Shown: piece by piece, positions 8,642 through 19,253 of the stretch
How positions within the stretch are numbered: position 1 is the first letter of the stretch
Layout: each line of letters begins with the position of its first letter
From: JBDSLU01 sp039916225
GTDB taxonomy: Bacteria > Acidobacteriota > Vicinamibacteria > Vicinamibacterales > Vicinamibacteraceae
Length of the DNA: 54,094 nt
Reading direction: 5' to 3'
Assembly (NCBI GenBank): GCA_039916225.1
Contig: JBDSLU010000489.1
Span: forward strand, 1 to 54,094
Made by a program: the position numbers and the translations under genes
The notes under the pieces: generated by a model
What the model was told of the DNA's origin: nothing
The model's input: the letters and a program-made list of their open reading frames with translations, nothing else
Databases searched by the model: none

Positions 8642-9447
8642 TAGACCTCCTCCGCGAAGGAGTCACGCAGGCGATCGAAGAGGAAATAGCCGATCAGGAA
8701 CAGCACCACCGACGCACCGCCTAGGGCCAGCAGCCACTGCCAGTGCCCGAACGGACCCGGGTAGAACAGGATCTCCTGATAGGAGATCGCGATGTGGGTC
8801 ATCGGGTTCAGGTCGAGCAGGGTCTTGGCGTAGCCGCCAGCGGCGCCGGTCGCCTGCGTCATCGGATAGATGATCGGCGTCGCGAAGAACCAGAACGTCA
8901 ACAGGTTCGCCAGCAGATCCTTGATGTCGCGGAAGTGCACGGTGAGCGCCGACAGGATCAACGCCAGCGACGTCGTGAACAGCGCCTGCACGAAGACGAC
9001 GACGGGGAACCAGATCAGCTCGGTCAGCGTGATCGGCCGCCAATAGTAGATGAGGAACCCGACCAGGATCGGCAGCCCGAGGAAGAAGTGCACCATGTTC
9101 GCCAGCACGGTGACGATGGGCAGGATCTCGGCCGGGAAGAGCACCTTCTTGATCAGGTTGCCGTGGCCGATCAGCACGTTGGCCGACTCGGACAGCGACG
9201 ACGAGAACCACGTCCACGGCAGGATCCCGCAGAACATGAAGAGGGCGTAAGGCTCGATCTCCGCCGGGTGCGTGCCGGGCAGCACCACGGAGAACACGAA
9301 CGAGTAGATGAGGAGCAGGAGGAGAGGGTTGATGAACGACCAGAAGAAGCCGAGCACCGACCCGCGGTAGCGGGCCTTCAACTCTCGCGCTACCAGGCTT
9401 TGAATCAGCCCCCGGTAGCGCGGGAGCTGCCGGAGATTATGGAGCAT
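8641..9447 (-). CDS. wzm: O-polysaccharide ABC transporter permease (Wzm type)
   Basis: This 268-residue ABC-2 family permease has about six membrane segments. The N-terminal VARELKARYRGSVLGFFWSFINPLLLLLIYS is highly typical of the Wzm/KpsM/TagG exporters, as are the later FFATPIIYPM and the NPMTHIAISYQEILFYPG loops. It forms the inner-membrane channel for the neighbouring ATPase. Its start lies inside the 3' end of the phosphatase gene (11-base overlap), so the two are translationally coupled. Family assignment is firm; the exported glycan cannot be read from the sequence. Confidence 0.9.
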   Translation of the reverse strand: MLHNLRQLPRYRGLIQSLVARELKARYRGSVLGFFWSFINPLLLLLIYSFVFSVVLPGTHPAEIEPYALFMFCGILPWTWFSSSLSESANVLIGHGNLIKKVLFPAEILPIVTVLANMVHFFLGLPILVGFLIYYWRPITLTELIWFPVVVFVQALFTTSLALILSALTVHFRDIKDLLANLLTFWFFATPIIYPMTQATGAAGGYAKTLLDLNPMTHIAISYQEILFYPGPFGHWQWLLALGGASVVLFLIGYFLFDRLRDSFAEEV

Positions 9448-10207
9448 CGATCTGCAGGATGAGCGTCGTGACGTTGTCCGGACCGCCGGCGCCGTTCGCC
9501 TCGTCGACGAGCGCCTGGCACGCTTCGGTCGGGACGGGCTGGGCCCGCATGATTTCCTCGATGCGCTCGTCGGTCACGACGGACGACAGGCCGTCCGAGC
9601 AGAGCAGCAGGCGATCGCCCGGCAGCAGCGCCACTTCCTTGACGTCGACTTCGGGATCCTCGCCGCCGGACAGCGCGCGGGTCACGACGTTGCGCCACGG
9701 ATGTTGCCGGGCTTCGATCGGCGACAGCAGGCCGGCGCGCATCTGTTCCTCGACCCACGAGTGGTCGTTGGTCATGCGCTCCAGCTCGTTGTCGCGGAAC
9801 AGGTAGATGCGCGAGTCGCCGACGTGCGCCAGCATCGCCTTGCGATCGTCCTTCAACAGCACCGTCGAGGCCGTCGTCGCCATGCCGCGCAGATCGACGG
9901 CGGCGGCGACTTCGTCGGCGAGGCGACGGTTGGCGAGATGGAAGGCGCTCTTCAACCGGCTGCCGTCGACCCCGAGCGCGGGATCGATCGGTTGCGGCCA
10001 GGTCAGCGCCGAGTCCTCGTTGGCCGTCTCCCCGATGAAGGCCTCGATCGCCTCGACGGCGATCTTCGACGCTACCTCACCGGCAACGTGCCCGCCCATT
10101 CCATCGGCAACGATGAAGAGACCAAGGTCCGGCCTGGAGCAAAAGGCGTCTTCGTTGGACGTGCGACGAATGCCCGGATGTGTCGTAGCCGCCCACTGGA
10201 CCGGCAT
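9437..10207 (-). CDS. PP2C-family protein serine/threonine phosphatase
   Basis: This 256-residue protein carries the metal-dependent phosphatase motifs in order: RTSNEDAF, VADGMGGHVAGE, the central GDSRIYLFRDNELERMTNDHS, LLCSDGLSSVVTDERI, and the C-terminal GGPDNVTTLILQ. These are the Asp residues that bind Mn/Mg in PppA/Stp-type phosphatases. It is soluble with no membrane segment. Its partner kinase is not in the window. It lies 13 bases after atpC and overlaps the O-polysaccharide permease gene by 11 bases, an unusual pairing that may link phospho-signalling to envelope export; that link is inference from position only. Confidence 0.93.
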   Translation of the reverse strand: MPVQWAATTHPGIRRTSNEDAFCSRPDLGLFIVADGMGGHVAGEVASKIAVEAIEAFIGETANEDSALTWPQPIDPALGVDGSRLKSAFHLANRRLADEVAAAVDLRGMATTASTVLLKDDRKAMLAHVGDSRIYLFRDNELERMTNDHSWVEEQMRAGLLSPIEARQHPWRNVVTRALSGGEDPEVDVKEVALLPGDRLLLCSDGLSSVVTDERIEEIMRAQPVPTEACQALVDEANGAGGPDNVTTLILQIDAP

Positions 10208-10220
10208 AAGAAGGCTGAGT

Positions 10221-10640
10221 CTATCTGGTCCGGGCCTTCGATGCGACCAGAAGGCGCGTCGACGCCTTGGCCAGGGATTCTCGCGCGCTCTCCAAGTCGG
10301 TCTGGGGGCCGCCGGCGGTCAGGCGCTGTTCCGCCCGTCCCTGAGCCGCCTTGGCCTTGATCACATCGATTTCCTCGGCCCGTTCGGCCATCTGAGCCAG
10401 TACCGTGACCCGGTCGGCCAGGGCTTCGGCGAAGCCGTTGGCGATGGCCACGTAGGTCCGTTCCTCGCCCTGCCGGTAGGCCAGGACGCCCACCTTCAGG
10501 ACCGTCAGGAGCGGCGTATGCCCGGGCAGGATGCCCAGTTCGCCCTCGACACCGGGCAGCGTGACCTCGTCCACGGTCTCGCGAACCAGCGGCCGCTCCG
10601 GCGTCACGATCTCCAGCGTCAGCTTGGTCGGCAGTGCCAT
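10221..10640 (-). CDS. atpC: ATP synthase F1 epsilon subunit
   Basis: This 139-residue subunit has the N-terminal beta-sandwich (LTLEIVTPERPLVRETVDEVTLPGVEGELGILPGHTPLLT), which is diagnostic for epsilon, followed by a two-helix C-terminal domain that regulates ATP hydrolysis. It is the last of the F1 genes and follows atpD by 9 bases. The C-terminal helix region is Ala/Arg-rich and slightly shorter than in some families. Confidence 0.96.
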   Translation of the reverse strand: MALPTKLTLEIVTPERPLVRETVDEVTLPGVEGELGILPGHTPLLTVLKVGVLAYRQGEERTYVAIANGFAEALADRVTVLAQMAERAEEIDVIKAKAAQGRAEQRLTAGGPQTDLESARESLAKASTRLLVASKARTR

Positions 10641-10649
10641 GCGCTGGTC

Positions 10650-12113
<1,464 letters not shown>

Positions 12114-12130
12114 GTGCTGTGTCCTCAGTG

Positions 12131-13009
<879 letters not shown>

Positions 13010-13021
13010 GGAATCGTTCCG

Positions 13022-14545
<1,524 letters not shown>

Positions 14546-14549
14546 AGGA

Positions 14550-15104
14550 CTACTGGAGTGTGTCGCCGCTGACGAGACGGGTGCGGATCCGGGCAAGGTG
14601 ACGGGCGACGCTGCCGTCGTAGACACGGCTGCCGACCTTGGCGACGACGCCGCCGAGGATGGCTGGGTCGACGCGGGGCGTGATCACCACGCGGGCCCCC
14701 GACGCGTCCGCCAGTGAGGCCTCGATGGCCCGGAGCTTGTCGTCGGACAACGGGACGGCGGAAGTGATTTCGGCGCGCACGACCTGGTGCAGGTCGAGAA
14801 CACGCTGCTCGAACGCCTCGACGATCTGCTCGATCTCGTCGATGTCGTCATTCTCGACGATCAGCGTGATGAGGCGGGCGACGACCTTCGACACGGGCTG
14901 CAGCGCCAGCACCTCGCGCATGACCGTCTGCTTGGCGCCGAGCGGGACGCCCGGGCTGGTCAGGGCGCGACGCAGGTCGTCGTGCCCCGAGATGGCGGAG
15001 CCGAGCGCCTTGAGCTCGACCAGGGCCGCATCGACGTCGCCGGACTTCGAGACGACGTCGAACAGGGCGCGCGCATACCGGCGCGCGGAAGCGCGGCTAG
15101 CCAT
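14550..15104 (-). CDS. atpH: ATP synthase F1 delta subunit
   Basis: This 184-residue stator connector begins with RASARRYARALFDV, the typical RYAxALF helix of delta. It ends in the small beta/alpha domain (VVITPRVDPAILGGVVAKVGSRVYDGSVARHLARIR), which matches the conserved delta C-terminus contacting the b subunits. The start overlaps the 3' end of atpF by 8 bases, consistent with coupled translation. Confidence 0.95.
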   Translation of the reverse strand: MASRASARRYARALFDVVSKSGDVDAALVELKALGSAISGHDDLRRALTSPGVPLGAKQTVMREVLALQPVSKVVARLITLIVENDDIDEIEQIVEAFEQRVLDLHQVVRAEITSAVPLSDDKLRAIEASLADASGARVVITPRVDPAILGGVVAKVGSRVYDGSVARHLARIRTRLVSGDTLQ

Positions 15105-16056
15105 GGATGTCCTTCACCTCTGCCGTGTAGCGATCGATCAGCCGGGCCTGGTCGTCGTCGGTGATCGTCTGGCGGACGCGTTCGGCGGCGAGGCCGACGG
15201 CGAGGTCGGCGGCGTGCTCCGCCAGCGCCTTGCGCGCCACGCGGACGCGCACGTCGACGTCGCGCTGCATGTCCTCGACGAGGCGCGTCCGTTCGGCTTC
15301 GGCCTTGGCCTGGATCCGGTGTTCCTCGGCGGCGATCTCCTCGACGCCCTTCTTGCGCAGGGCCTCGAGCTCGGCGGGCAGCGTCTGCAGCCGGCGATCG
15401 AGTTCGGCGAGTTGGGCGGTCGCGGTCGCGCTGGTTTCGCGGGCCGACTCCAGCCCGCCGCGAATCTGCTGGCTGCGGCTGGCGAGATGCTGGGCCAGGG
15501 GCGACCGCAGCAGGTAAATCAAGCCGCCGAGGAGGACGGCAAAGTTGAAGATGCGGCCGGGGACGGCCCAGACGCTCTCGGCCTCCTCGTGGGAGGCGGC
15601 GCCATGGCCGGCACCTTCGGTGCCGTGCTCGCCGGCCGGAGGACCGTGCGCCGTCGGCTGACCGTGAGCCGCGTCGCCAGCCGCGGAGGCCGGGGTCGGC
15701 GCATGCTCACCGGCGGGAGCGTGGGCCGGAGTGCCTTGTCCCGCGGTCGCCGGCGTGGCGGGGTGCTGGCTGCGCTCGACCGGGGTGCCTGAAGCCGGCT
15801 GGGCTTCGGTCGACGCCGCCGCGTGCGTCGGAGCCGGGGTCGCCGGCGCGGGAGCCGGCCTCACCGCGGCCGGTGCGGCGGCGGGGGCGGCTTCATGCGC
15901 CGGCGCGGCTTGCGATGTCCGGGTCGCCGCCGCGCGCGCCTGGGCGTCGTCCACGGGGACGCCGCTCAGGGCGATCAGGGTCGCCAATACGGTCGCGGCA
16001 CGATGCCACGACCGCTTGAGGAAATTTTCACAAAGTCTGGGGGAGAAGGACGCCAT
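15097..16056 (-). CDS. atpF: ATP synthase F0 b subunit with signal peptide and long Ala/Pro/His-rich N-terminal extension
   Basis: The product is 319 residues, twice the normal b length. The conserved part is at the C-terminal half: a membrane segment at about 167-183 (IFNFAVLLGGLIYLL), the RSPLAQHLASRSQQI transition and a long charged coiled coil to the end that binds delta. Before it come a signal-peptide-like N-terminus (basic, hydrophobic core about 20-35, likely cleavage after AQA at 38-40) and about 120 residues rich in Ala, Pro, Thr, Gly and His that must face the periplasm. The open frame continues upstream to 16404, but that overlaps the b' gene in another frame and is noise. The ATG at 16056 gives the only start with a plausible export signal. 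Some diderms have b subunits with short exported N-termini; this one is much longer. Confidence 0.88.
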   Translation of the reverse strand: MASFSPRLCENFLKRSWHRAATVLATLIALSGVPVDDAQARAAATRTSQAAPAHEAAPAAAPAAVRPAPAPATPAPTHAAASTEAQPASGTPVERSQHPATPATAGQGTPAHAPAGEHAPTPASAAGDAAHGQPTAHGPPAGEHGTEGAGHGAASHEEAESVWAVPGRIFNFAVLLGGLIYLLRSPLAQHLASRSQQIRGGLESARETSATATAQLAELDRRLQTLPAELEALRKKGVEEIAAEEHRIQAKAEAERTRLVEDMQRDVDVRVRVARKALAEHAADLAVGLAAERVRQTITDDDQARLIDRYTAEVKDIHG

Positions 16057-16078
16057 GGGGTGGGGCAACAAGGACCGG

Positions 16079-16504
16079 CTAGGACACCCGACGTTCGAGA
16101 ACGCGGTCGACGATCGCCTGGCTGAGCGCCTCGGCGTCGGTCGACAGGGTAGCGCGCGCCGCAGAGACGGAAGCGTCGAGCGAGCGCAGCGCCTCGGCGC
16201 GGGTCGCGTTGGCGTCCTGACGGGCCTTGGCGACGAACGCTGCGCTGCGCTCGAGCGCCTCGCGACGCACCGTCTCCATCTGGCGATAGACGTCGTTGCG
16301 GGCCGCGGACATCTGCGAGTCGTAATCGGCGACGGCGGTCGCGGCGCGGCGCCCGGCCTCGGCCGCCAGAGCCTGGGCCTTGACGGTGGCACTCTCGCGC
16401 TCATGCATGACGTGCAGCAGCGGTCCGAACAGGAACCGCTGGACGATGACCGTCAGCACGAGCACGAGCAGGATGACCCAGAGGACCGACAGGTCCGGAA
16501 TCAC
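16079..16504 (-). CDS. atpF: ATP synthase F0 b' subunit
   Basis: This 141-residue protein is the second stator subunit of a b/b' pair. An N-terminal membrane segment (IPDLSVLWVILLVLVLTVIVQRFLFGPL) is followed by an Ala/Arg/Glu-rich coiled coil without Pro. It starts at GTG with GGAGG six bases upstream. It is the first gene of the ATP synthase run; the a (atpB) and c (atpE) genes that normally precede it are not in the window. The assignment as b' rather than b rests on the presence of the larger b gene next to it. Confidence 0.88.
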   Translation of the reverse strand: MIPDLSVLWVILLVLVLTVIVQRFLFGPLLHVMHERESATVKAQALAAEAGRRAATAVADYDSQMSAARNDVYRQMETVRREALERSAAFVAKARQDANATRAEALRSLDASVSAARATLSTDAEALSQAIVDRVLERRVS

Positions 16505-16558
16505 GCGTGGCCTCCGATGGAACCGCCCGATCTAGTCAACAAGCAGCGGGGCCCGAAG

Positions 16559-16577
16559 GGCCGCTGAGGAAGCGGCC
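16559..16577 (-). promoter_or_regulatory. Hairpin in the leader of the ATP synthase transcript
   Basis: A perfect 7-bp stem (GGCCGCT / AGCGGCC) with a 5-nt loop lies between the predicted atp promoter and the b' start. No U-run follows, so it is not a classical terminator. It could affect mRNA stability or be neutral. Confidence 0.4.
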
Positions 16578-16617
16578 AGCCGCGTTGACGCGACTCGGAC
16601 CACTAGACAAACGGCCG

Positions 16618-16647
16618 TTTATACCATGCTTTTGCTGGGCCCGGCAA
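16618..16647 (-). promoter_or_regulatory. Predicted sigma-70-type promoter of the ATP synthase operon
   Basis: On the minus strand, TTGCCG (16647-16642) is separated by 18 bp from TATAAA (16623-16618), inside the 231-bp parB-atpF' gap. The -10 box merges into a 12-bp perfect palindrome AAACGGCCGTTT (16609-16620), placed at the expected transcription start. This could be an operator, but no regulator is indicated. Confidence 0.6.
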
Positions 16648-16735
16648 GGCGAGGCGGACGCCCTGGCGGCCGGTCCGCGCCATGTCGCGCCACTCGAAGC
16701 AAGGCTGAGCAGCGGCCCATCTCGTCCGCGGTGAC

Positions 16736-17617
16736 TCATCGCTTGTCGGTGATGAACTCGTAGATCCGGTTCAGCTCGTCTTCCGAGACGAAGTCGATTT
16801 CGACGCGACCGGCCTTGCCCTTCCGAACGATGCGGACGCGCGTGCCGAGGGCCAGCTTCATGACGTCTTCCGCTTCGCGGGTATGGACGTCCTTGACCAC
16901 CACGGCCGGTGCCGCCGGAGGCGCGTTCAGCCTACGGACGAGCGCCTCGGTTTCCCGCACAGAGAGCGCCCGGGCAATGACGTCGTCGGCCGCTTTCTTG
17001 AGAGTGACCAGATTCTCAAGCCCGACGAGGGCGCGGGCGTGGCCCATGGACAGCGCGCCGCCGGACACCTGGCGCTGCACCTCGGACGGCAGGCGCAGCA
17101 ACCGCAGATGATTGGCGATGGAGGCGCGGTCCTTGCCGACGGCCTCGGCCAGAGCCTCCTGCGTCAGCGAGCACTCGTCGAGCAGGCGGCGGTAGGCGGT
17201 GGCTTCGTCGATCGGATTGAGGTTCTCGCGCTGAATGTTCTCGATGAGGGCAACCTGCAGGAGCTGGTTGTCCTCGATCTCCCGGATCACGACCGGCGCA
17301 CGCAGCAGGCCGGCGATCTGGGCGGCTCGCCAGCGGCGCTCGCCGGCGATGATCTCGAAGCGGTCGCCGGCGCGGCGGACCAGGATCGGCTGGATGATGC
17401 CGTTCGCGCGGATCGACTGGGCCAGTTCCTCGAGCGGCGCCTGCTCGATCTGGAGTCGCGGCTGACGTGGATTCGGCACGATCCGATCGAGGTCGACTTC
17501 GAGCGGGACGCCACGCAGCGCGGCGGCAGAGGGCGCGGCAGCGACGACGGGCTCGGCGGGCATCTCCGGGATGAGGGCGCTCAAGCCTCGCCCGAGCGCC
17601 GGTCGCTTCTCAGCCAC
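16736..17617 (-). CDS. parB: Chromosome partitioning protein ParB
   Basis: This 293-residue CTP-dependent clamp spreads from parS and helps load SMC. The N-terminus has the ParA-activating basic motif (RPALGRGLSALIPE). The CTPase fold has GERRWRAAQIAG and ENIQRENLNPIDEA, followed by the helix-turn-helix segment LTQEALAEAVGKDRASIANHLRLLRLP that reads parS. The C-terminal dimer domain ends in a Lys/Arg end (RIYEFITDKR). It starts at GTG with AGAGG upstream, 37 bases after parA. A perfect parS site lies 0.9 kb upstream. Confidence 0.97.
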   Translation of the reverse strand: MAEKRPALGRGLSALIPEMPAEPVVAAAPSAAALRGVPLEVDLDRIVPNPRQPRLQIEQAPLEELAQSIRANGIIQPILVRRAGDRFEIIAGERRWRAAQIAGLLRAPVVIREIEDNQLLQVALIENIQRENLNPIDEATAYRRLLDECSLTQEALAEAVGKDRASIANHLRLLRLPSEVQRQVSGGALSMGHARALVGLENLVTLKKAADDVIARALSVRETEALVRRLNAPPAAPAVVVKDVHTREAEDVMKLALGTRVRIVRKGKAGRVEIDFVSEDELNRIYEFITDKR

Positions 17618-17654
17618 ACAAACCTCTTTGCATCAACAAGATCACGACAATAGG

Positions 17655-18440
17655 TCAAACAACAGGAACAAGACTGGACTGCGCTTCGCGGCTCAGCACT
17701 TCGCGCGCGAGACTCACGTAGGCGTCGGCGCCCTTCGATTTTGCGTCGTAGAGAATCACCGGAAGGCCATGGCTAGGGGCTTCGCCCAAACGTACATTCC
17801 TGGGAATGACGCTGGTGAAGACCTTCTCGGCGAAAAAGGACCGGATGTCGTTCGCCACCTGCTGGCCCAGGTTGGTGCGATCATCGTACATCGTCAGCAG
17901 CACGCCCAGGATATCCAGCCTGGGATTCAGCGAGGCCCGCACGCGTCGTATGGTCGCTACCAGGTCGGCGATGCCTTCGAGAGCGAAGTACTCGCAGTGG
18001 AGCGGGACGATGACGGCGTCGGCGGCGACCAGTGCGTTCAGTGTGAGCAGACCCAGCGAAGGCGGGGTGTCGATCAGGATGTAGTCGTACTTATCCCTGA
18101 CGGCTTCGAGGCACTTGCTCAGCCTGGTTTCGCGCGCTTCCATGTTGACGAGTTCGATCTCCGCCCCGGCCAGATGGCGATTGGCTGGGACAAGCGTCAT
18201 CTTGTCGACCGCGGTGGAAAGCTGTGGGAGGGGAGCGGTTCCCATCAGCGCTTCGTAGATCGTCGGTCCCTTGGCTGCCTGAGCCTTGAGGCCAACGCCG
18301 CTGGTCAGGTTGCCCTGAGGATCGACGTCGACGAGCAAAACCGATCGGTCAGCCAGGGCCAGGGACGCGGCCAGGTTGATCGCGGTCGTGGTCTTTCCAA
18401 CGCCTCCTTTTTGATTGGAGACGGCAAGGATCTTTCGCAT
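17655..18440 (-). CDS. parA: Chromosome partitioning ATPase ParA (Soj)
   Basis: This 261-residue deviant Walker ATPase binds DNA non-specifically when ATP-bound and moves ParB-parS complexes. KGGVGKTTTAINLAASLAL is the deviant Walker A. DVDPQGN is Walker A', and DYILIDTPPSLGLLTLNAL is Walker B. ATG at 18440 was chosen; two GTG codons directly upstream in frame (18443, 18446) are alternatives. No clear Shine-Dalgarno is seen. The gene has its own predicted promoter and probably forms a two-gene unit with parB. Confidence 0.97.
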   Translation of the reverse strand: MRKILAVSNQKGGVGKTTTAINLAASLALADRSVLLVDVDPQGNLTSGVGLKAQAAKGPTIYEALMGTAPLPQLSTAVDKMTLVPANRHLAGAEIELVNMEARETRLSKCLEAVRDKYDYILIDTPPSLGLLTLNALVAADAVIVPLHCEYFALEGIADLVATIRRVRASLNPRLDILGVLLTMYDDRTNLGQQVANDIRSFFAEKVFTSVIPRNVRLGEAPSHGLPVILYDAKSKGADAYVSLAREVLSREAQSSLVPVV

Positions 18441-18479
18441 CACCACACTGAGGGGGGAAGGGCTAGCCGGGGAGTCCGA

Positions 18480-18508
18480 AGGATAGAGCGGCAGCGGACA
18501 GGGGTCAA
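18480..18508 (-). promoter_or_regulatory. Predicted parA-parB promoter
   Basis: On the minus strand TTGACC (18508-18503), a 17-bp spacer and TATCCT (18485-18480) make a good sigma-70-type promoter. It would start transcription about 33 nt before the parA ATG. The parS palindrome lies about 30 bp upstream of the -35 box, so ParB bound there could influence this promoter. Confidence 0.65.
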
Positions 18509-18538
18509 GCGCGGCACCTGCCCTAACCGATTGCGGAC

Positions 18539-18554
18539 TGTTCCACGTGGAACA
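18539..18554. promoter_or_regulatory. parS centromere site
   Basis: TGTTCCACGTGGAACA is a perfect 16-bp palindrome in the 126-bp gap between rsmG and parA. It differs from the widely conserved parS TGTTTCACGTGAAACA by one symmetrical pair and keeps the CACGTG core. It is the expected ParB nucleation site, about 7 kb from the predicted origin. Confidence 0.93.
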
Positions 18555-18566
18555 TTCCCACGAACG

Positions 18567-19253
18567 TCAGCGAGAACTGGACTTCCGAAGAGTCACCAGG
18601 CGGCTGCGAAGGCTTTCGACCAGGGGCTCGTCGCTTTCGAGCGTCAGGGTCGGAACAGCCGGCAGCGGCTCTTCCCCAGGTCCTCGGAACAGGGCGAGGC
18701 GACCGCCTGGCTTCAGAAACGCCTGAGTTGCTACCAATGTCGATAACTGGACGCGGACCGCGCGGATGGTTACGACGTCGCAGCACTCGTGGATCGACGC
18801 GTCGGTCAACAGTTCCTCGAATCGGCGGCTCTCGACGCGCACGTTCGCCAAACCGAGCTTTCGGACGGCCTCGCGGAGAAAAGCCCCCTTTCGAATCTTC
18901 GACTCCACCATGCAGAGCGACGCGTGGGGCAGTTGTACTTTCAACGGTATCGCCGGCGAGCCGCCCCCGGATCCGACGTCGAGCAAAGAGGTCGCGCCTG
19001 GAAGCAGCCTGGCAGCGGAGACGGGCTCGAGAATCAGCCGATCGACCGCCTCGTCGCGGTCAGTCAAGGCCGTCAGGTTCATGCGGGCATTCCAGACGCT
19101 GAGCAGGGATAGATACTCCGCGTGGGCTGCGACCTGTTCCGGCAGTGGATCGAGGTTGGCGCGATGGGCGCGACGAACGATACGCTTCCGCCAGTCGTCC
19201 GCGTCCTTCGCCAAGCCGGCGGCGTCGCCAGCGGCCGCTCGCGAACGGGTCAC
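18567..19253 (-). CDS. rsmG: 16S rRNA (guanine527-N7)-methyltransferase RsmG
   Basis: This 228-residue GidB-family methyltransferase has the SAM-binding LLDVGSGGGSPAIPLKV motif, the preceding WNARMNLTALTDRDEAVDRLILEPVSAA segment and ESKIRKGAFLREAVRKLGLANVRV, all standard for RsmG. It methylates N7 of G527 in 16S rRNA. The N-terminus carries about 30 extra residues compared with the E. coli enzyme. Its start overlaps the mnmG stop by 4 bases. Loss of this enzyme is known to give low-level streptomycin resistance in other bacteria. Confidence 0.95.
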   Translation of the reverse strand: MTRSRAAAGDAAGLAKDADDWRKRIVRRAHRANLDPLPEQVAAHAEYLSLLSVWNARMNLTALTDRDEAVDRLILEPVSAARLLPGATSLLDVGSGGGSPAIPLKVQLPHASLCMVESKIRKGAFLREAVRKLGLANVRVESRRFEELLTDASIHECCDVVTIRAVRVQLSTLVATQAFLKPGGRLALFRGPGEEPLPAVPTLTLESDEPLVESLRSRLVTLRKSSSR

